From: Hyphomicrobiales bacterium
GTDB lineage: Bacteria; Pseudomonadota; Alphaproteobacteria; Rhizobiales; Rhizobiaceae
Direction: 5' to 3'
NCBI GenBank assembly: GCA_900466475.1
Contig: UBMI01000009.1
Coordinates: 488,480 to 552,479, forward strand
Length of the DNA stretch: 64,000 nt
In this document: positions 1-8,824 of the stretch, piece after piece
Numbering within the stretch: the first letter of the stretch is position 1
Layout of the letters: each line of letters opens with the position of its first letter
The notes under the pieces: generated by a model
Told to the model about the DNA's origin: nothing
Databases searched by the model: none
Seen by the model: the letters and a program-made list of their open reading frames with translations, nothing else
Made by a program: the position numbers and the translations under genes

Positions 1-1001
1 GAGCGTCCCGACACATCATCTCGGCAACGCCGATCGAGACGGTTCACGGTGGCGCGACCCGACAGCAGTCGGTGCTGGCAGGTCTTCGGCACCTTAGGGA
101 TAAGGGCATCAGCCATGTGCTCATCCATGATGCTGTGCGTCCTTTCTTCGACCACCAGCTTCTCGACCGGATCGCCGATACGCTTTCGGCCGGCGCGCCA
201 GCCGTATTGCCTGCCGTGCCTGTTGCCGACACGCTGAAGCAGGCCAGCAGCGACGGAACCGTGCTCAAGACCATTCCCCGCGATCAGCTCTATGCGGCCC
301 AGACGCCGCAATCCTTCGATTTTGCCACGATCCTCGAAGCGCATGAAAAGGCAGCGGAAAGCGGTAAGACGGATTTCACCGACGATGCCTCGATTGCCGA
401 GTGGTTCGGCATTCCCGTGGCCATCGTCGAAAGCGCTGCAACGAACGTGAAGCTGACAGTGAAGAGCGATATCACCATGGCTGACGACAAACTCTCGGGC
501 GCCCGTATTCCCGATGTGCGGACCGGCAACGGCTATGACGTGCATCAGCTCGAGCCCGGCGACGGCGTGACACTCTGCGGCGTCTTCATTCCGCACGACC
601 AGAAGCTCAAGGGCCATTCGGATGCCGATGTGGCGCTGCATGCGCTGACGGACGCGCTGCTTGCCACCTGTGGCGCCGGCGATATCGGAGACCATTTCCC
701 GCCCTCCGATCCGCAATGGAAGGGTGCTGCATCCCGTATCTTCATCGAACATGCAGCAAAGATCGTGCGCGCGCATGGCGGCACGATTACCAATGCGGAT
801 GTCTCGCTGATTGCGGAGGCGCCGAAGGTCGGACCACATCGCGAGGCCATGCGCGCCAATCTCTCGGAATTTCTCGGCATAGACATCGAGCGCTGCTCGG
901 TAAAAGCCACCACCAACGAAAAGATCGGCTTCGTCGGCCGCCGCGAAGGCATCGCGGCAATCGCAACCGCAACCGTCGTCTATGGGAGCACGAAGCGATG
1001 A
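1..1001 (+). CDS. ispDF: Bifunctional IspD/IspF (MEP isoprenoid pathway), 5' end cut by window edge
   Basis: The protein combines 2-C-methyl-D-erythritol 4-phosphate cytidylyltransferase (IspD) with 2,4-cyclodiphosphate synthase (IspF), two steps of the non-mevalonate route to isopentenyl diphosphate. The reading frame is open from base 3, so the N-terminal half of IspD lies outside the window. The remaining IspD part shows the HDAVRPF motif. IspF begins near base 510 with GNGYDVHQL, whose Asp and His bind the metal, followed by [12 protein letters not shown] and [10 protein letters not shown]. The fused form is common in alphaproteobacteria. The stop codon overlaps the start of the next gene (ATGA), so the two are probably translationally coupled. 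Confidence 0.95.
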   Translation, partial: ASRHIISATPIETVHGGATRQQSVLAGLRHLRDKGISHVLIHDAVRPFFDHQLLDRIADTLSAGAPAVLPAVPVADTLKQASSDGTVLKTIPRDQLYAAQTPQSFDFATILEAHEKAAESGKTDFTDDASIAEWFGIPVAIVESAATNVKLTVKSDITMADDKLSGARIPDVRTGNGYDVHQLEPGDGVTLCGVFIPHDQKLKGHSDADVALHALTDALLATCGAGDIGDHFPPSDPQWKGAASRIFIEHAAKIVRAHGGTITNADVSLIAEAPKVGPHREAMRANLSEFLGIDIERCSVKATTNEKIGFVGRREGIAAIATATVVYGSTKR

Positions 1002-1492
1002 GCCTGTTTCCCGCGGACATCACGGCGACGGCGGAAGACATCATCCGGGACTTCACGGCTGCAGGCCTCATGGTCTCGACAGCGGAATCATGCACGGGCG
1101 GACTGATTGCCGGCGCGCTCACGGAAATTTCGGGATCGTCCGCTGTCGTTGACCGTGGCTTCGTGACCTATACGAACGTGGCCAAGATGCAGATGCTCGG
1201 CGTGCAGGAGGAAACGCTGGCCCGTTTCGGTGCGGTTTCGGAGGAGACGGCCCGGCAAATGGTGCATGGCGCCCTCTTCCGCTCCCGCGCCCACCTGGCG
1301 GTCGCTGTCACGGGTATTGCCGGTCCTGGCGGCGGATCGCCGGAAAAGCCGGTCGGGCTGGTGCATCTTGCGGCGAAATCACGTTCAGGTAAGCTTGTCC
1401 ATCGTAAGATGCTGTACGGAGACATCGGCCGCACGGATGTCCGGCTGGCGACGATCCGCACGGCACTTCAAATGCTTATCGAGATTGTGTGA
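998..1492 (+). CDS. CinA C-terminal domain protein / nicotinamide-nucleotide amidase (PncC-type)
   Basis: This 164-residue protein is the stand-alone CinA C-terminal (PncC) domain, which in characterised relatives deamidates nicotinamide mononucleotide in pyridine nucleotide recycling. The family motif [13 protein letters not shown] lies near the N-terminus, and [10 protein letters not shown] follows in the second half. The N-terminal CinA nucleotide-binding domain is absent, as in short E. coli YgaD-like proteins. The ATG at 998 is inside the ispDF stop (ATGA overlap), which fixes the start better than longer upstream extensions of the same frame. Function is inferred from family. Confidence 0.9.
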   Translation: MSLFPADITATAEDIIRDFTAAGLMVSTAESCTGGLIAGALTEISGSSAVVDRGFVTYTNVAKMQMLGVQEETLARFGAVSEETARQMVHGALFRSRAHLAVAVTGIAGPGGGSPEKPVGLVHLAAKSRSGKLVHRKMLYGDIGRTDVRLATIRTALQMLIEIV

Positions 1493-1570
1493 TTTTGAGT
1501 AACGCAACAAAAGGCAGTAACGTCAGTTTCTGCCGCGTCCAGGCAAGAGCCGTATTGAGGAACCAGTCAA

Positions 1571-1876
1571 ATGAGATATTTCGCATGCATCGGTGTCGTC
1601 TTGAGCCTCGCCTGCGTTTCTGCGGCTGAAGCACCATCCAACTATCAGGTTTACGGCGGCGTGCGGGTGGATTCCGATCCAGTCCTGCTGCGCAAATACG
1701 ACCATGCGCTCAGCCGCTGCCAGCCGGAAGCGTTGGGCTATCGCGGATCGCCTGATACCACCAGCCTGCTCTACAACGCTGCGCTCAGAGGCTGCCTGTA
1801 TCGCTACAGCTTCACCGATCGCGGTTCCTACGCCTATCCGGCAACACAGATCTTCGACCATTTCATCGATCGCTGA
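1571..1876 (+). CDS. Small secreted protein of unknown function
   Basis: This 101-residue protein has a hydrophobic N-terminus (MRYFACIGVVLSLACVSAAEA), which predicts a signal peptide cleaved after roughly residue 20. The mature part is about 80 residues with two cysteines that could pair in the periplasm and is rich in Tyr. I do not recognise a domain. It lies alone between cinA and the convergent Coq10-like gene, with only 8 bases to the latter's 3' end. A GAGGAA Shine-Dalgarno-like run (1557-1562) precedes the ATG. It may be a rhizobial orphan family. Confidence 0.65.
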   Translation: MRYFACIGVVLSLACVSAAEAPSNYQVYGGVRVDSDPVLLRKYDHALSRCQPEALGYRGSPDTTSLLYNAALRGCLYRYSFTDRGSYAYPATQIFDHFIDR

Positions 1877-1884
1877 CCAAGGTT

Positions 1885-2334
1885 CTACCGGCTGTAGATC
1901 GTCGCTGCCCGCTTTTCGAAGGCTTCCGTGAACATGCGGAAAGCTCTGTCGAACATTGAGCCCATCAGCGCGCCAAGAATACGGCTCTTGAACTCATAAT
2001 CGATGAAGAAATCGACCGTGCAGCCGCCGCCTTCCGCCTCGACAAACCGCCAGCGGTTGTCGAGGTAGCGGAACGGACCGTCGATATATTTGACATCGAT
2101 GATGCGCTCGGCCCTGTTCAGCAGCACCTGCGTGGTAAAGGTTTCGCGGATCGCCTTGTAGCCGACGGTCATATCGGCGATCAGCAGCAACTTGCCGTCG
2201 CGTTCCTTGCGGTTCTTCACCGACAGGGCTTCGCAAAGCGGGAGAAATTCCGGATAGCGTTCGACATCGGACACGAGGTCGAACATCTGGTCGGGCGTGT
2301 GCGGGACGGGGCGATGCGTTTCGAATTGCGGCAT
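1885..2334 (-). CDS. Coq10/RatA-family START-like lipid-binding protein
   Basis: The 149 residues match the length and pattern of the polyketide-cyclase/START-like family that includes mitochondrial Coq10 and bacterial RatA. Diagnostic stretches are HTPDQMFDLVSDVERYPEFLP near the N-terminus, and FIDYEFKSRILGALMG with an AFEKRA helix near the C-terminus. Coq10 proteins bind ubiquinone or its intermediates and help respiratory function; RatA was reported to block 70S assembly in E. coli. In an alphaproteobacterium the Coq10-like role is the more likely one. It is transcribed away from cinA, 9 bases downstream of the P-loop kinase gene, suggesting co-transcription. Confidence 0.85.
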   Translation of the reverse strand: MPQFETHRPVPHTPDQMFDLVSDVERYPEFLPLCEALSVKNRKERDGKLLLIADMTVGYKAIRETFTTQVLLNRAERIIDVKYIDGPFRYLDNRWRFVEAEGGGCTVDFFIDYEFKSRILGALMGSMFDRAFRMFTEAFEKRAATIYSR

Positions 2335-2343
2335 GAAGCGCAG

Positions 2344-2931
2344 TTAAGCCGGCACACCGAGAAGATCAAGAAGCGCGCGCATTTGGCTGCGGGATTTCAC
2401 CTGCAAAACCGGCACATGCGGCCCATGGGTTGCGATGGCGGCAGTCACCCGCGGCGAAAATTTCGTCTCGAAGGTCCAGATGAATTCCAGAAACTTCCAG
2501 TCCACCTTTTCTATGCAGCCCGGCGCCATGTCCGGACGTGTGCGGCCGATATGCTTCAGCCAGCGCGTCACCACACCCCAGACGCAGAGCAGGCGCGGCA
2601 TGCGCACCCAGATGACGATATCGGTGCGCGGCAGGCGGATATCGAAAGTGGAGGTATTGGTGCCGTCCATGATCCAGCGCTCGCCGACGATCCTTTCGAC
2701 GATCCGCTGGCGCTGCTCTTCCTTGCTGCGTTCCACCCAGCCGGGCAGCCAGAGAATATCGCGGTCGATCGAGAGATAGGTGAGTTCGAACCGGCGCGCC
2801 AGCTTCTGCGCAAGCGTCGACTTGCCGCCGCCGGAGCAGCCGATCACCATGATGCGCCTCGCATCACGGATGCGGCTGGCAGCAAAGACGTCATCGACAT
2901 AGTTGATCGTTTGGTCGGCCTGCCCTTGCAT
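2344..2931 (-). CDS. P-loop kinase-like ATPase (DNA topology modulation protein FlaR-like)
   Basis: The 195-residue protein carries a Walker A motif GCSGGGKST at residues 31-39, followed by LAQKLARRFELTYLSIDRD, the adenylate-kinase-like arrangement of the FlaR/topology modulation family. WIMDGTNTSTFDIRLPRTD resembles the mononucleotide kinase acceptor region. The biochemical substrate is unknown. The start at 2931 is supported by a strong AGGAGGAG ribosome site just upstream. It precedes the Coq10-like gene by 9 bases on the same strand. Confidence 0.75.
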   Translation of the reverse strand: MQGQADQTINYVDDVFAASRIRDARRIMVIGCSGGGKSTLAQKLARRFELTYLSIDRDILWLPGWVERSKEEQRQRIVERIVGERWIMDGTNTSTFDIRLPRTDIVIWVRMPRLLCVWGVVTRWLKHIGRTRPDMAPGCIEKVDWKFLEFIWTFETKFSPRVTAAIATHGPHVPVLQVKSRSQMRALLDLLGVPA

Positions 2932-3033
2932 GCTTCCACTCCTCCTAGCCGTTTGCCGATGGCAACCGGGAAAGCGGCGTGCTGGCTAGCTGCTTCACAT
3001 GACCTGAAGATGACAACGAAGCGCACAAAGAAA

Positions 3034-3059
3034 GACCACGGCAAAAAATCGCCGCGGCC
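3034..3059 (-). terminator. Imperfect hairpin downstream of lipA
   Basis: Two arms, GACCACGGC and GCCGCGGCC, pair with two G-U wobbles around an A/T-rich loop, and a T-rich stretch follows on the minus strand. It lies about 24 bases past the lipA stop and would end lipA transcription before the kinase gene. Moderate support only. Confidence 0.5.
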
Positions 3060-3082
3060 TCTTCAAGTCAAGATGTAAGGGC

Positions 3083-4054
3083 TTATTCCGCGGCGAGCAG
3101 CAGCTTCTTCTCGCGTGCAGCCTTCAGGCGGGCGAAGTCGTCGCCGGCATGGTGCGAGGAGCGGGTCAGCGGACTGGAAGCGACCATCAGGAAGCCCTTG
3201 GTGTAGGCGACCGTCTCGTAGGACTTGAACTCTTCCGGCGTCACGAAGCTTTCGACCTTGTGGTGCTTGCGGGTCGGCTGCAGATACTGGCCGATCGTCA
3301 GGAAATCGACATCGGCGGTGCGCAGGTCATCCATGAGCTGAAGAACCTCGTTCCGTTCTTCACCGAGCCCGACCATGATGCCGGACTTGGTGAACATTGT
3401 GGGGTCGAGTTCCTTCACGCGCTGCAGCAGCCGGATGGAATGGAAATAGCGTGCGCCAGGGCGAACCGTCAGGTAGTTGCCGGCAACGGTTTCCATATTG
3501 TGGTTGAAGACATCGGGCTTGGCGGCGACGACACGTTCCAGCGCACCGGGCTTCTTCAGGAAGTCTGGCGTCAGGATCTCGATCGTCGTCAGCGGCGATG
3601 CGGCACGGATTGCCCAGATCACCTTTTCGAAATGCTCGGCGCCACCGTCTTCCAGATCGTCACGATCGACAGAGGTGATGACGACGTGGCTGAGGCCCAT
3701 CTGCTTGACGGCCTTTGCGACGTTTTCAGGCTCGGCCATGTCGAGCGCATTCGGCTTGCCGGTGGCGACATTGCAGAAGGCGCAGGCGCGGGTACAGATC
3801 TCGCCCATGATCATGAAGGTGGCGTGCTTCTTGTCCCAGCACTCGCCAATATTCGGGCAGCCTGCCTCTTCGCAGACGGTGACGAGCTTGTGCTCCTTCA
3901 CGATCGAACGGGTCTCGGCATAGCCTTTCGAAGTCGGCGCCTTCACACGAATCCAGTCCGGCTTGCGCAGCACTTCCGTATCGGGGCGATGCGCCTTTTC
4001 CGGATGCCGCACGCGCTTTACGTCGGGATTGATCGTGTCGAGAATGGTGACCAT
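3083..4054 (-). CDS. lipA: Lipoyl synthase
   Basis: LipA is a radical SAM enzyme that inserts two sulfurs into protein-bound octanoyl groups, giving lipoyl cofactors for E2 subunits and, here, the lipoyl domain of E1-beta. The 323 residues are of family length. Both iron-sulfur motifs are intact: the auxiliary cluster [12 protein letters not shown] and the radical SAM triad CTRACAFC (CxxxCxxC). The C-terminus has the [15 protein letters not shown] region typical of lipoyl synthases. It is close to lpdA and pdhABC on the same strand, which fits its role in maturing pyruvate dehydrogenase. Confidence 0.97.
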   Translation of the reverse strand: MVTILDTINPDVKRVRHPEKAHRPDTEVLRKPDWIRVKAPTSKGYAETRSIVKEHKLVTVCEEAGCPNIGECWDKKHATFMIMGEICTRACAFCNVATGKPNALDMAEPENVAKAVKQMGLSHVVITSVDRDDLEDGGAEHFEKVIWAIRAASPLTTIEILTPDFLKKPGALERVVAAKPDVFNHNMETVAGNYLTVRPGARYFHSIRLLQRVKELDPTMFTKSGIMVGLGEERNEVLQLMDDLRTADVDFLTIGQYLQPTRKHHKVESFVTPEEFKSYETVAYTKGFLMVASSPLTRSSHHAGDDFARLKAAREKKLLLAAE

Positions 4055-4158
4055 GTCAGTTCAACTTTCCGCCGCCCCATGCGGCCCGGCTTCTCATATT
4101 GCGCATCGCTCCTTTATTCAAATCTTTCGATCTAGGAGATGCGCCCGATCTTCGCACT

Positions 4159-4407
4159 TTATCTTCGAACCAGCCGCGCGAAGAATATCAGCAGGCAGGC
4201 GCCGATGAAGCCGGTTACGAAATAGCCGAACCTTCCACCGGCGACCTCAATGTGGAATTGCGCCAGGATGGCGGTAGCGACGACCGAGCCGACGATGCCG
4301 AGGACAATGTTCAGCAAGACGCCATAACGCGCTTCCATCAGCTTGCCCGCAAGCCAGCCTGCAAGTCCGCCGATGATGATTGCCGATATCCAGCCGACGC
4401 CTTCCAT
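4159..4407 (-). CDS. GlsB/YeaQ/YmgE-family small membrane protein (copy 1)
   Basis: This 82-residue integral membrane protein has about three hydrophobic segments and the family pattern of Gly-rich helices (GGLAGWLAGKLM, then LLNIVLGIVGSVVA). The family (transglycosylase-associated, PF04226) is linked to general stress responses, but its activity is not established. It lies 13 bases downstream of a second member of the family on the same strand, suggesting a tandem duplication and a shared transcript. Confidence 0.85.
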   Translation of the reverse strand: MEGVGWISAIIIGGLAGWLAGKLMEARYGVLLNIVLGIVGSVVATAILAQFHIEVAGGRFGYFVTGFIGACLLIFFARLVRR

Positions 4408-4420
4408 CCTATTCCTTGCC

Positions 4421-4675
4421 CTACGCTATCGCCCTTGCGATCAGCACCACGACAATGGCGCCGACTGTTGCGTGGATGATCTGAACCACCAATGCATTTT
4501 CAATGCCCAGCGATATACCCAGCGCATTGAACAGAAACCCGCCCACGAACGCGCCGATGATGCCGCTGAGCAGGCACCGTATCAACCCACCCCCACCAAC
4601 GACCAGGCTTGCGAGAAAGCCCGCGACAAGGCCGATCAGCAGAAAGATGAGAAGCGACTGCGTGCCCATAGACAT
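4421..4675 (-). CDS. GlsB/YeaQ/YmgE-family small membrane protein (copy 2)
   Basis: This 84-residue protein is built almost entirely of hydrophobic segments (LLIFLLIGLVAGFLASLVVGG and IIGAFVGGFLFNALGI). It has the Gly-rich spacing of the GlsB/YeaQ family and ends in VLIARAIA. It precedes copy 1 on the minus strand. The two copies are clearly diverged, so the duplication is old. An upstream GGAAA run (4680-4684) could serve as the ribosome site. Confidence 0.82.
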   Translation of the reverse strand: MSMGTQSLLIFLLIGLVAGFLASLVVGGGGLIRCLLSGIIGAFVGGFLFNALGISLGIENALVVQIIHATVGAIVVVLIARAIA

Positions 4676-4753
4676 GATGATTTCCTTTCGTTTTTTCCAC
4701 CCTGGCGGGGACGGAATTTTCCATCCCCGGATAAAGGGCAGATCAGGAAATTA

Positions 4754-6199
4754 TCAAGCGTTCAGAACGCGGCCGTAAGCATCCAGCACGCTTTCCTTCA
4801 TCGTCTCCGAAATCGTCGGATGCGGGAAGATCGTGTGCATCAGTTCTTCTTCCGTCGTCTCCAGGTTCATGGCGACAACGAAGCCCTGGATGAGTTCGGT
4901 GACTTCGGCACCGACCATGTGGGCGCCAAGCAGCTCACCGGTCTTCTTGTCGAAGATTGTCTTGACCAGACCCTGGTCTTCGCCAAGCGCGACGGCCTTG
5001 CCATTGGCGCTGAAGGGGAAGCGACCAACGCGGATATCGCGGCCCTGCTCCTTGGCCTTGGCTTCGGTCAGGCCGACGGAGGCGACCTGGGGATTGCAGT
5101 AGGTGCAGCCCGGGATCTTCTGCCTGTCCATCGGGTGGACATTCGGCAGGCCGGCGATCTTCTCGACGCAGATGACGCCTTCATGCTCTGCCTTATGAGC
5201 CAGAAGCGGCGCACCGGCGACGTCACCGATTGCGTAAATGCCGGGCACGTTAGTCTTGCCGTAGCCATCGATGACGATGAAGCCGCGATCGGTTTTGACG
5301 CCAACAGTTTCCAGGCCGATGCCCTCGACGTTGGCCTGCACGCCGACGGCCGAGATCATGCGGTCGGCGGTGATCGTCTCGGTCGTGCCGTCCTTCTTCT
5401 CGATGGTCGCGGTGATCGAGTTTGCACCCTTCTCCACCTTGGCCACCTTGGCTTCGAGATGGATCTTCATGCCCTGGCGTTCGAACTGCTTCTTGGCGAG
5501 CGCGGAGATTTCCGCATCCTCGACCGGCATGACCTGGCTCATGATTTCGACGACAGTGACGTCGACACCCATGGTGCGATAGAAGCTTGCGAATTCGATG
5601 CCGATGGCGCCCGAGCCCATGACGAGCAGCGATTTCGGCAGTTCGTCAGCCTTCATTGCTTCGAAATAGGTCCAGATCAGCTTGCCATCCGGCTCGATGC
5701 CCGGCAGGGCGCGCGGACGGGCGCCGGTCGCAACGATGATGTGCTTGGCGGTGTAGGTGCCCTCGCCCAGCGCATTCTTCGGCACCGGACCCATCGGTTC
5801 CATCGGCTTCTTCGTCGTCTTTGAAACGACGATCTCGCCGGGTTTGGTGATCTTGGCTTCACCCCAGATGACATCGACCTTGTTCTTCTTGAACAGGAAG
5901 CCGACGCCGTTGTTCATGCGATGCGCGATGCCGCGCGAACGGGTGACGATCGCCTTGATATCGGGCTTGATCGTGCCTTCCAGCACGAGGCCGTAGTCCT
6001 TGCCATGCTGGGCGGTATGAAGGACGTCTGCGGAGCGCAGCAGCGCCTTGGTCGGGATACAGCCCCAGTTTGAGCAGATACCAGCCAGATGTTCGCGCTC
6101 GACGCAGGCGACCTTGAGGCCGAGCTGTGCGGCGCGGATGGCGGCGATATAGCCGCCCGGACCGGAACCGATGACGATGACGTCGTAGGATTGAGCCAT
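4754..6199 (-). CDS. lpdA: Dihydrolipoyl dehydrogenase (E3)
   Basis: This FAD enzyme reoxidises dihydrolipoyl groups of the 2-oxoacid dehydrogenases with NAD+. The 481 residues show the N-terminal FAD-binding GSGPGGYIAA motif, the redox disulfide in CSNWGCIPTKALL, an NAD-binding GSGAIGIEFASFY motif in the middle, the second FAD motif YAIGDVAG, and the C-terminal catalytic FPHPTISET. The disulfide segment is CSNWGCIP rather than the CLNVGCIP form of many bacterial E3 proteins. The position near pdhABC suggests it is the E3 for pyruvate dehydrogenase, although a separate E3 for 2-oxoglutarate dehydrogenase may exist elsewhere. Confidence 0.96.
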   Translation of the reverse strand: MAQSYDVIVIGSGPGGYIAAIRAAQLGLKVACVEREHLAGICSNWGCIPTKALLRSADVLHTAQHGKDYGLVLEGTIKPDIKAIVTRSRGIAHRMNNGVGFLFKKNKVDVIWGEAKITKPGEIVVSKTTKKPMEPMGPVPKNALGEGTYTAKHIIVATGARPRALPGIEPDGKLIWTYFEAMKADELPKSLLVMGSGAIGIEFASFYRTMGVDVTVVEIMSQVMPVEDAEISALAKKQFERQGMKIHLEAKVAKVEKGANSITATIEKKDGTTETITADRMISAVGVQANVEGIGLETVGVKTDRGFIVIDGYGKTNVPGIYAIGDVAGAPLLAHKAEHEGVICVEKIAGLPNVHPMDRQKIPGCTYCNPQVASVGLTEAKAKEQGRDIRVGRFPFSANGKAVALGEDQGLVKTIFDKKTGELLGAHMVGAEVTELIQGFVVAMNLETTEEELMHTIFPHPTISETMKESVLDAYGRVLNA

Positions 6200-6215
6200 T
6201 GCTTTCCTGCCTTTG

Positions 6216-6794
6216 TTACGCTCCCGCGCGGGTCATCAAAACCCATGCGTGCTTCTTGCTGTTATCGAAGAGCGGCACGGCATTCATACGCGCCGCTTCC
6301 GAAAAACCGTTTCTTCCGTAAAGCGACAGAGCCGCTTCGTTGCTATCCGACGTGATCAGGCTGACCGACAGCCGATCTGCCCTTGCGAGCTGATCTTCCA
6401 GCAGCCTCTTGCCGATGCCGATACCGCGCATATGGCGATAGACCGCGAGACTGCCAATGAACCAATGCCCGATCACCGATCTCTGCATCGCCAGCATCGG
6501 CTCCAGGGCCGGATGGCGGGCTTCGAGATCGCGTATGCCTTCATCCACTTCATAGCCGATCGCCATTCCGGCGATCTCGTCATAGGCCTCGCCAATGATG
6601 GCGTTCTTCCAGCCGCCGAGCGCTTCATCGCTCATCTTCAACCGGCCCCGCTCGAGCGGCGTATCGCTCATGCCGCTGGCAACATCGGCAAACCAGAGCC
6701 ATGAGGCAAAACCGTGAGACGCGATATCCGCCAGGATCGCCAGTTCCGAGGCATCCCGGCGGGACGCCTCTCGGAGGGCGAGGAAGGCGGCCAC
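6216..6794 (-). CDS. GNAT-family N-acetyltransferase
   Basis: The 192-residue protein has the acetyl-CoA binding signature RGIGIGKRLLEDQL at about two thirds of its length, followed by NEAALSLYGRNGF, the usual last strand and helix of GNAT enzymes. The acceptor substrate is unknown. The start codon is GTG at 6794, two bases after the stop codon of the SGNH hydrolase gene, so the two are very likely co-transcribed. With that gene it sits between lpdA and pdhC. Confidence 0.85.
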   Translation of the reverse strand: MAAFLALREASRRDASELAILADIASHGFASWLWFADVASGMSDTPLERGRLKMSDEALGGWKNAIIGEAYDEIAGMAIGYEVDEGIRDLEARHPALEPMLAMQRSVIGHWFIGSLAVYRHMRGIGIGKRLLEDQLARADRLSVSLITSDSNEAALSLYGRNGFSEAARMNAVPLFDNSKKHAWVLMTRAGA

Positions 6795-6796
6795 TG

Positions 6797-7438
6797 TCAG
6801 AGCCCCAGCATCACCCGCACGATGGGTTCCAGGCCCCGACCGAGCGCGCGTGTATTTTCTGCATCGAGGTGAATGCCGTCGAGCGGCGTGGTCCTGGCAA
6901 CGGAATTGCCGTCGAAGAAGCCACAGCCGAGTTCATCGGCAAGGTCACGGTAAAGCGTCGGAAGCTTTGCCGATTCCTCGATACCGCCGGGGAAGGATGC
7001 CGCGAAGGGCACATTGCCCGTCTCGCAGATCGCCGGCGGCGCCACGATCAGGATCTCCGGCCCGTCGAATTCGAAGGGCCAGGCATGATTGCGGATCAGC
7101 CGCACCAGACGGCCGATGCCCTGGCATGCGGCAAAGGCCGAGCCGGCGACAACCGGCTTCATGTCGTTGGTGCCGAGCAGCAAGATGACGAGATCGAGCG
7201 GCGCATGCGTCTGCAGGATGGTCGGCAGAACGCGTGCGCCGTTGCGATCGCAATCGGCAAGATGGTCGTCAAAGGCGGTGGTGCGGCCGTTCAGGCCTTC
7301 CGCGATGACGCGAGCCTCGCTTCCGAGCGTAGCCTGAAGCACGCTCGGCCAGAGGTTCTCATAGGCATGACGACCGATCGTGTCGGCGTCATAGCCCCAG
7401 GTCAGCGAGTCACCATAGCAAAGAACAGTCTTCGTCAT
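6797..7438 (-). CDS. SGNH/GDSL-family hydrolase (arylesterase-like)
   Basis: This is a cytoplasmic esterase-type hydrolase of 213 residues with no signal peptide. The catalytic blocks are visible: GDSLTWGY with Ser11 as nucleophile, LLLGTND in block III, and DGIHLDAENT with the Asp-His pair near the C-terminus. It resembles the TesA-like or acyl-hydrolase branch; the substrate cannot be told from sequence. The gene lies 21 bases downstream of pdhC and abuts the GNAT gene, so it may ride on the pdh transcript. Confidence 0.88.
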   Translation of the reverse strand: MTKTVLCYGDSLTWGYDADTIGRHAYENLWPSVLQATLGSEARVIAEGLNGRTTAFDDHLADCDRNGARVLPTILQTHAPLDLVILLLGTNDMKPVVAGSAFAACQGIGRLVRLIRNHAWPFEFDGPEILIVAPPAICETGNVPFAASFPGGIEESAKLPTLYRDLADELGCGFFDGNSVARTTPLDGIHLDAENTRALGRGLEPIVRVMLGL

Positions 7439-7459
7439 GTCCGCCCTCCCGCGTCCTGC

Positions 7460-8809
7460 TTAGACCAACATGCCCATCGGATTTTCGATGTAGCCCTTGA
7501 AAGCCTGAAGCAGCTCGGCGCCGAGAGCACCGTCGACGCAGCGATGGTCAGTCGAGAGCGTGACGGTCATGACCGTTGCAATCGCCATTTCGCCATTCTT
7601 GACGATGACACGCTGCTCGCCCGCGCCGACTGCGAGGATCGTCGCATGCGGCGGGTTGATGACGGCTGCGAAATTCTTCACGCCCATCATGCCCATGTTG
7701 GAGACCGAGGTCGTGCCGCCCTGATACTCCTCAGGCTTCAGCTTGCGGTCCTTGGCACGCTTGCCGAGATCGCGCATCTCGTTCGAGATGGTCGAGAGCG
7801 TCTTCTCTTCGGCCTTGCGGACTATCGGGGTGATCAGACCGCCGGGGATCGAGACAGCGACGCCGACATCGGCGTGCTTGTGCTTGACCATGGCGTTTTC
7901 GGTCCAGGAGACGTTGGCATCCGGAACGTCGCGCAGTGCAAGCGCCAGGGCCTTGATGACCATGTCGTTGACCGAGATCTTGTAGGCCGGCGCGCTGTCC
8001 TTGCGGGGAGCGGCGTCATTCAGCTGCGCACGCAGCGCCATCAGCGCGTCGAGTTCGCAATCGACCGAAACGTAGAAGTGCGGAACGGTCTGCTTGGATT
8101 CAACGAGACGGCGGGCGATCGTCTTGCGCATGCCGTCGTGCGGTACGAGCTCGTAGGAGCCTTGTTCGAAGAGCTTGAGCATGGCCTCGTCCGAAGCGCC
8201 CTTCGGAGCGGCAGCGGCCGGAGCAGCAGCCTGCGGGGCAGCTGCAGCAGCAGCCGGGGCCGCCTTGGCGCCCCCACCTGCAGCGGCAGCCTCGATATCA
8301 CTCTTGACGACACGGCCATGCGGACCGGTGCCGGCAACGGCGGAAATATCGATACCGGCTTCCTTCGCAAGGCGGCGGGCAAGCGGAGAGGAGAAGGTGC
8401 GTGCGCCGTTCGAAGAGACTGCAGCCGGCGCCGGGGCAGCGGCCGGAGCCGCCGGTGCCGGAGCAGGTGCGGCCTCAGCCTTTGTTTCGGCCTGAGCCGG
8501 AGCGGCGGCAGCCTTCGGTGCCGGAGCGGCAGAGCCGGCGCCGCTTGCAGCAGCGGCGACATCTTCGCCATCAGCGGCGAGAACAGCGATCAGGGCATTG
8601 ACCTTCACGCCTTCGGTGCCGGCCGCGACGACGATCTTGGCAACCGTTCCTTCGTCAACGGCTTCGACTTCCATCGTCGCCTTGTCGGTTTCAATCTCGG
8701 CGATCACATCGCCGGACTTGACCTTATCGCCTTCCTTGACCAGCCACTTGGCCAGATTGCCTTCTTCCATGGTCGGAGAGAGGGCGGGCATCGTGATATT
8801 GATCGGCAT
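7460..8809 (-). CDS. pdhC: Pyruvate dehydrogenase E2, dihydrolipoamide acetyltransferase
   Basis: This is the E2 core of the pyruvate dehydrogenase complex. In order, it has one lipoyl domain with the lipoylation site [11 protein letters not shown] (Lys43), a long Ala/Pro linker, a peripheral-subunit binding domain ([18 protein letters not shown]), a second Ala-rich linker, and a catalytic domain ending with the [13 protein letters not shown] active-site motif. The 449 residues match alphaproteobacterial E2 proteins with a single lipoyl domain. The second lipoyl domain of the complex is supplied by PdhB. It is the last pdh gene, 15 bases after pdhB. Confidence 0.97.
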   Translation of the reverse strand: MPINITMPALSPTMEEGNLAKWLVKEGDKVKSGDVIAEIETDKATMEVEAVDEGTVAKIVVAAGTEGVKVNALIAVLAADGEDVAAAASGAGSAAPAPKAAAAPAQAETKAEAAPAPAPAAPAAAPAPAAVSSNGARTFSSPLARRLAKEAGIDISAVAGTGPHGRVVKSDIEAAAAGGGAKAAPAAAAAAPQAAAPAAAAPKGASDEAMLKLFEQGSYELVPHDGMRKTIARRLVESKQTVPHFYVSVDCELDALMALRAQLNDAAPRKDSAPAYKISVNDMVIKALALALRDVPDANVSWTENAMVKHKHADVGVAVSIPGGLITPIVRKAEEKTLSTISNEMRDLGKRAKDRKLKPEEYQGGTTSVSNMGMMGVKNFAAVINPPHATILAVGAGEQRVIVKNGEMAIATVMTVTLSTDHRCVDGALGAELLQAFKGYIENPMGMLV

Positions 8810-8824
8810 CGAAAGGCCCTCCCC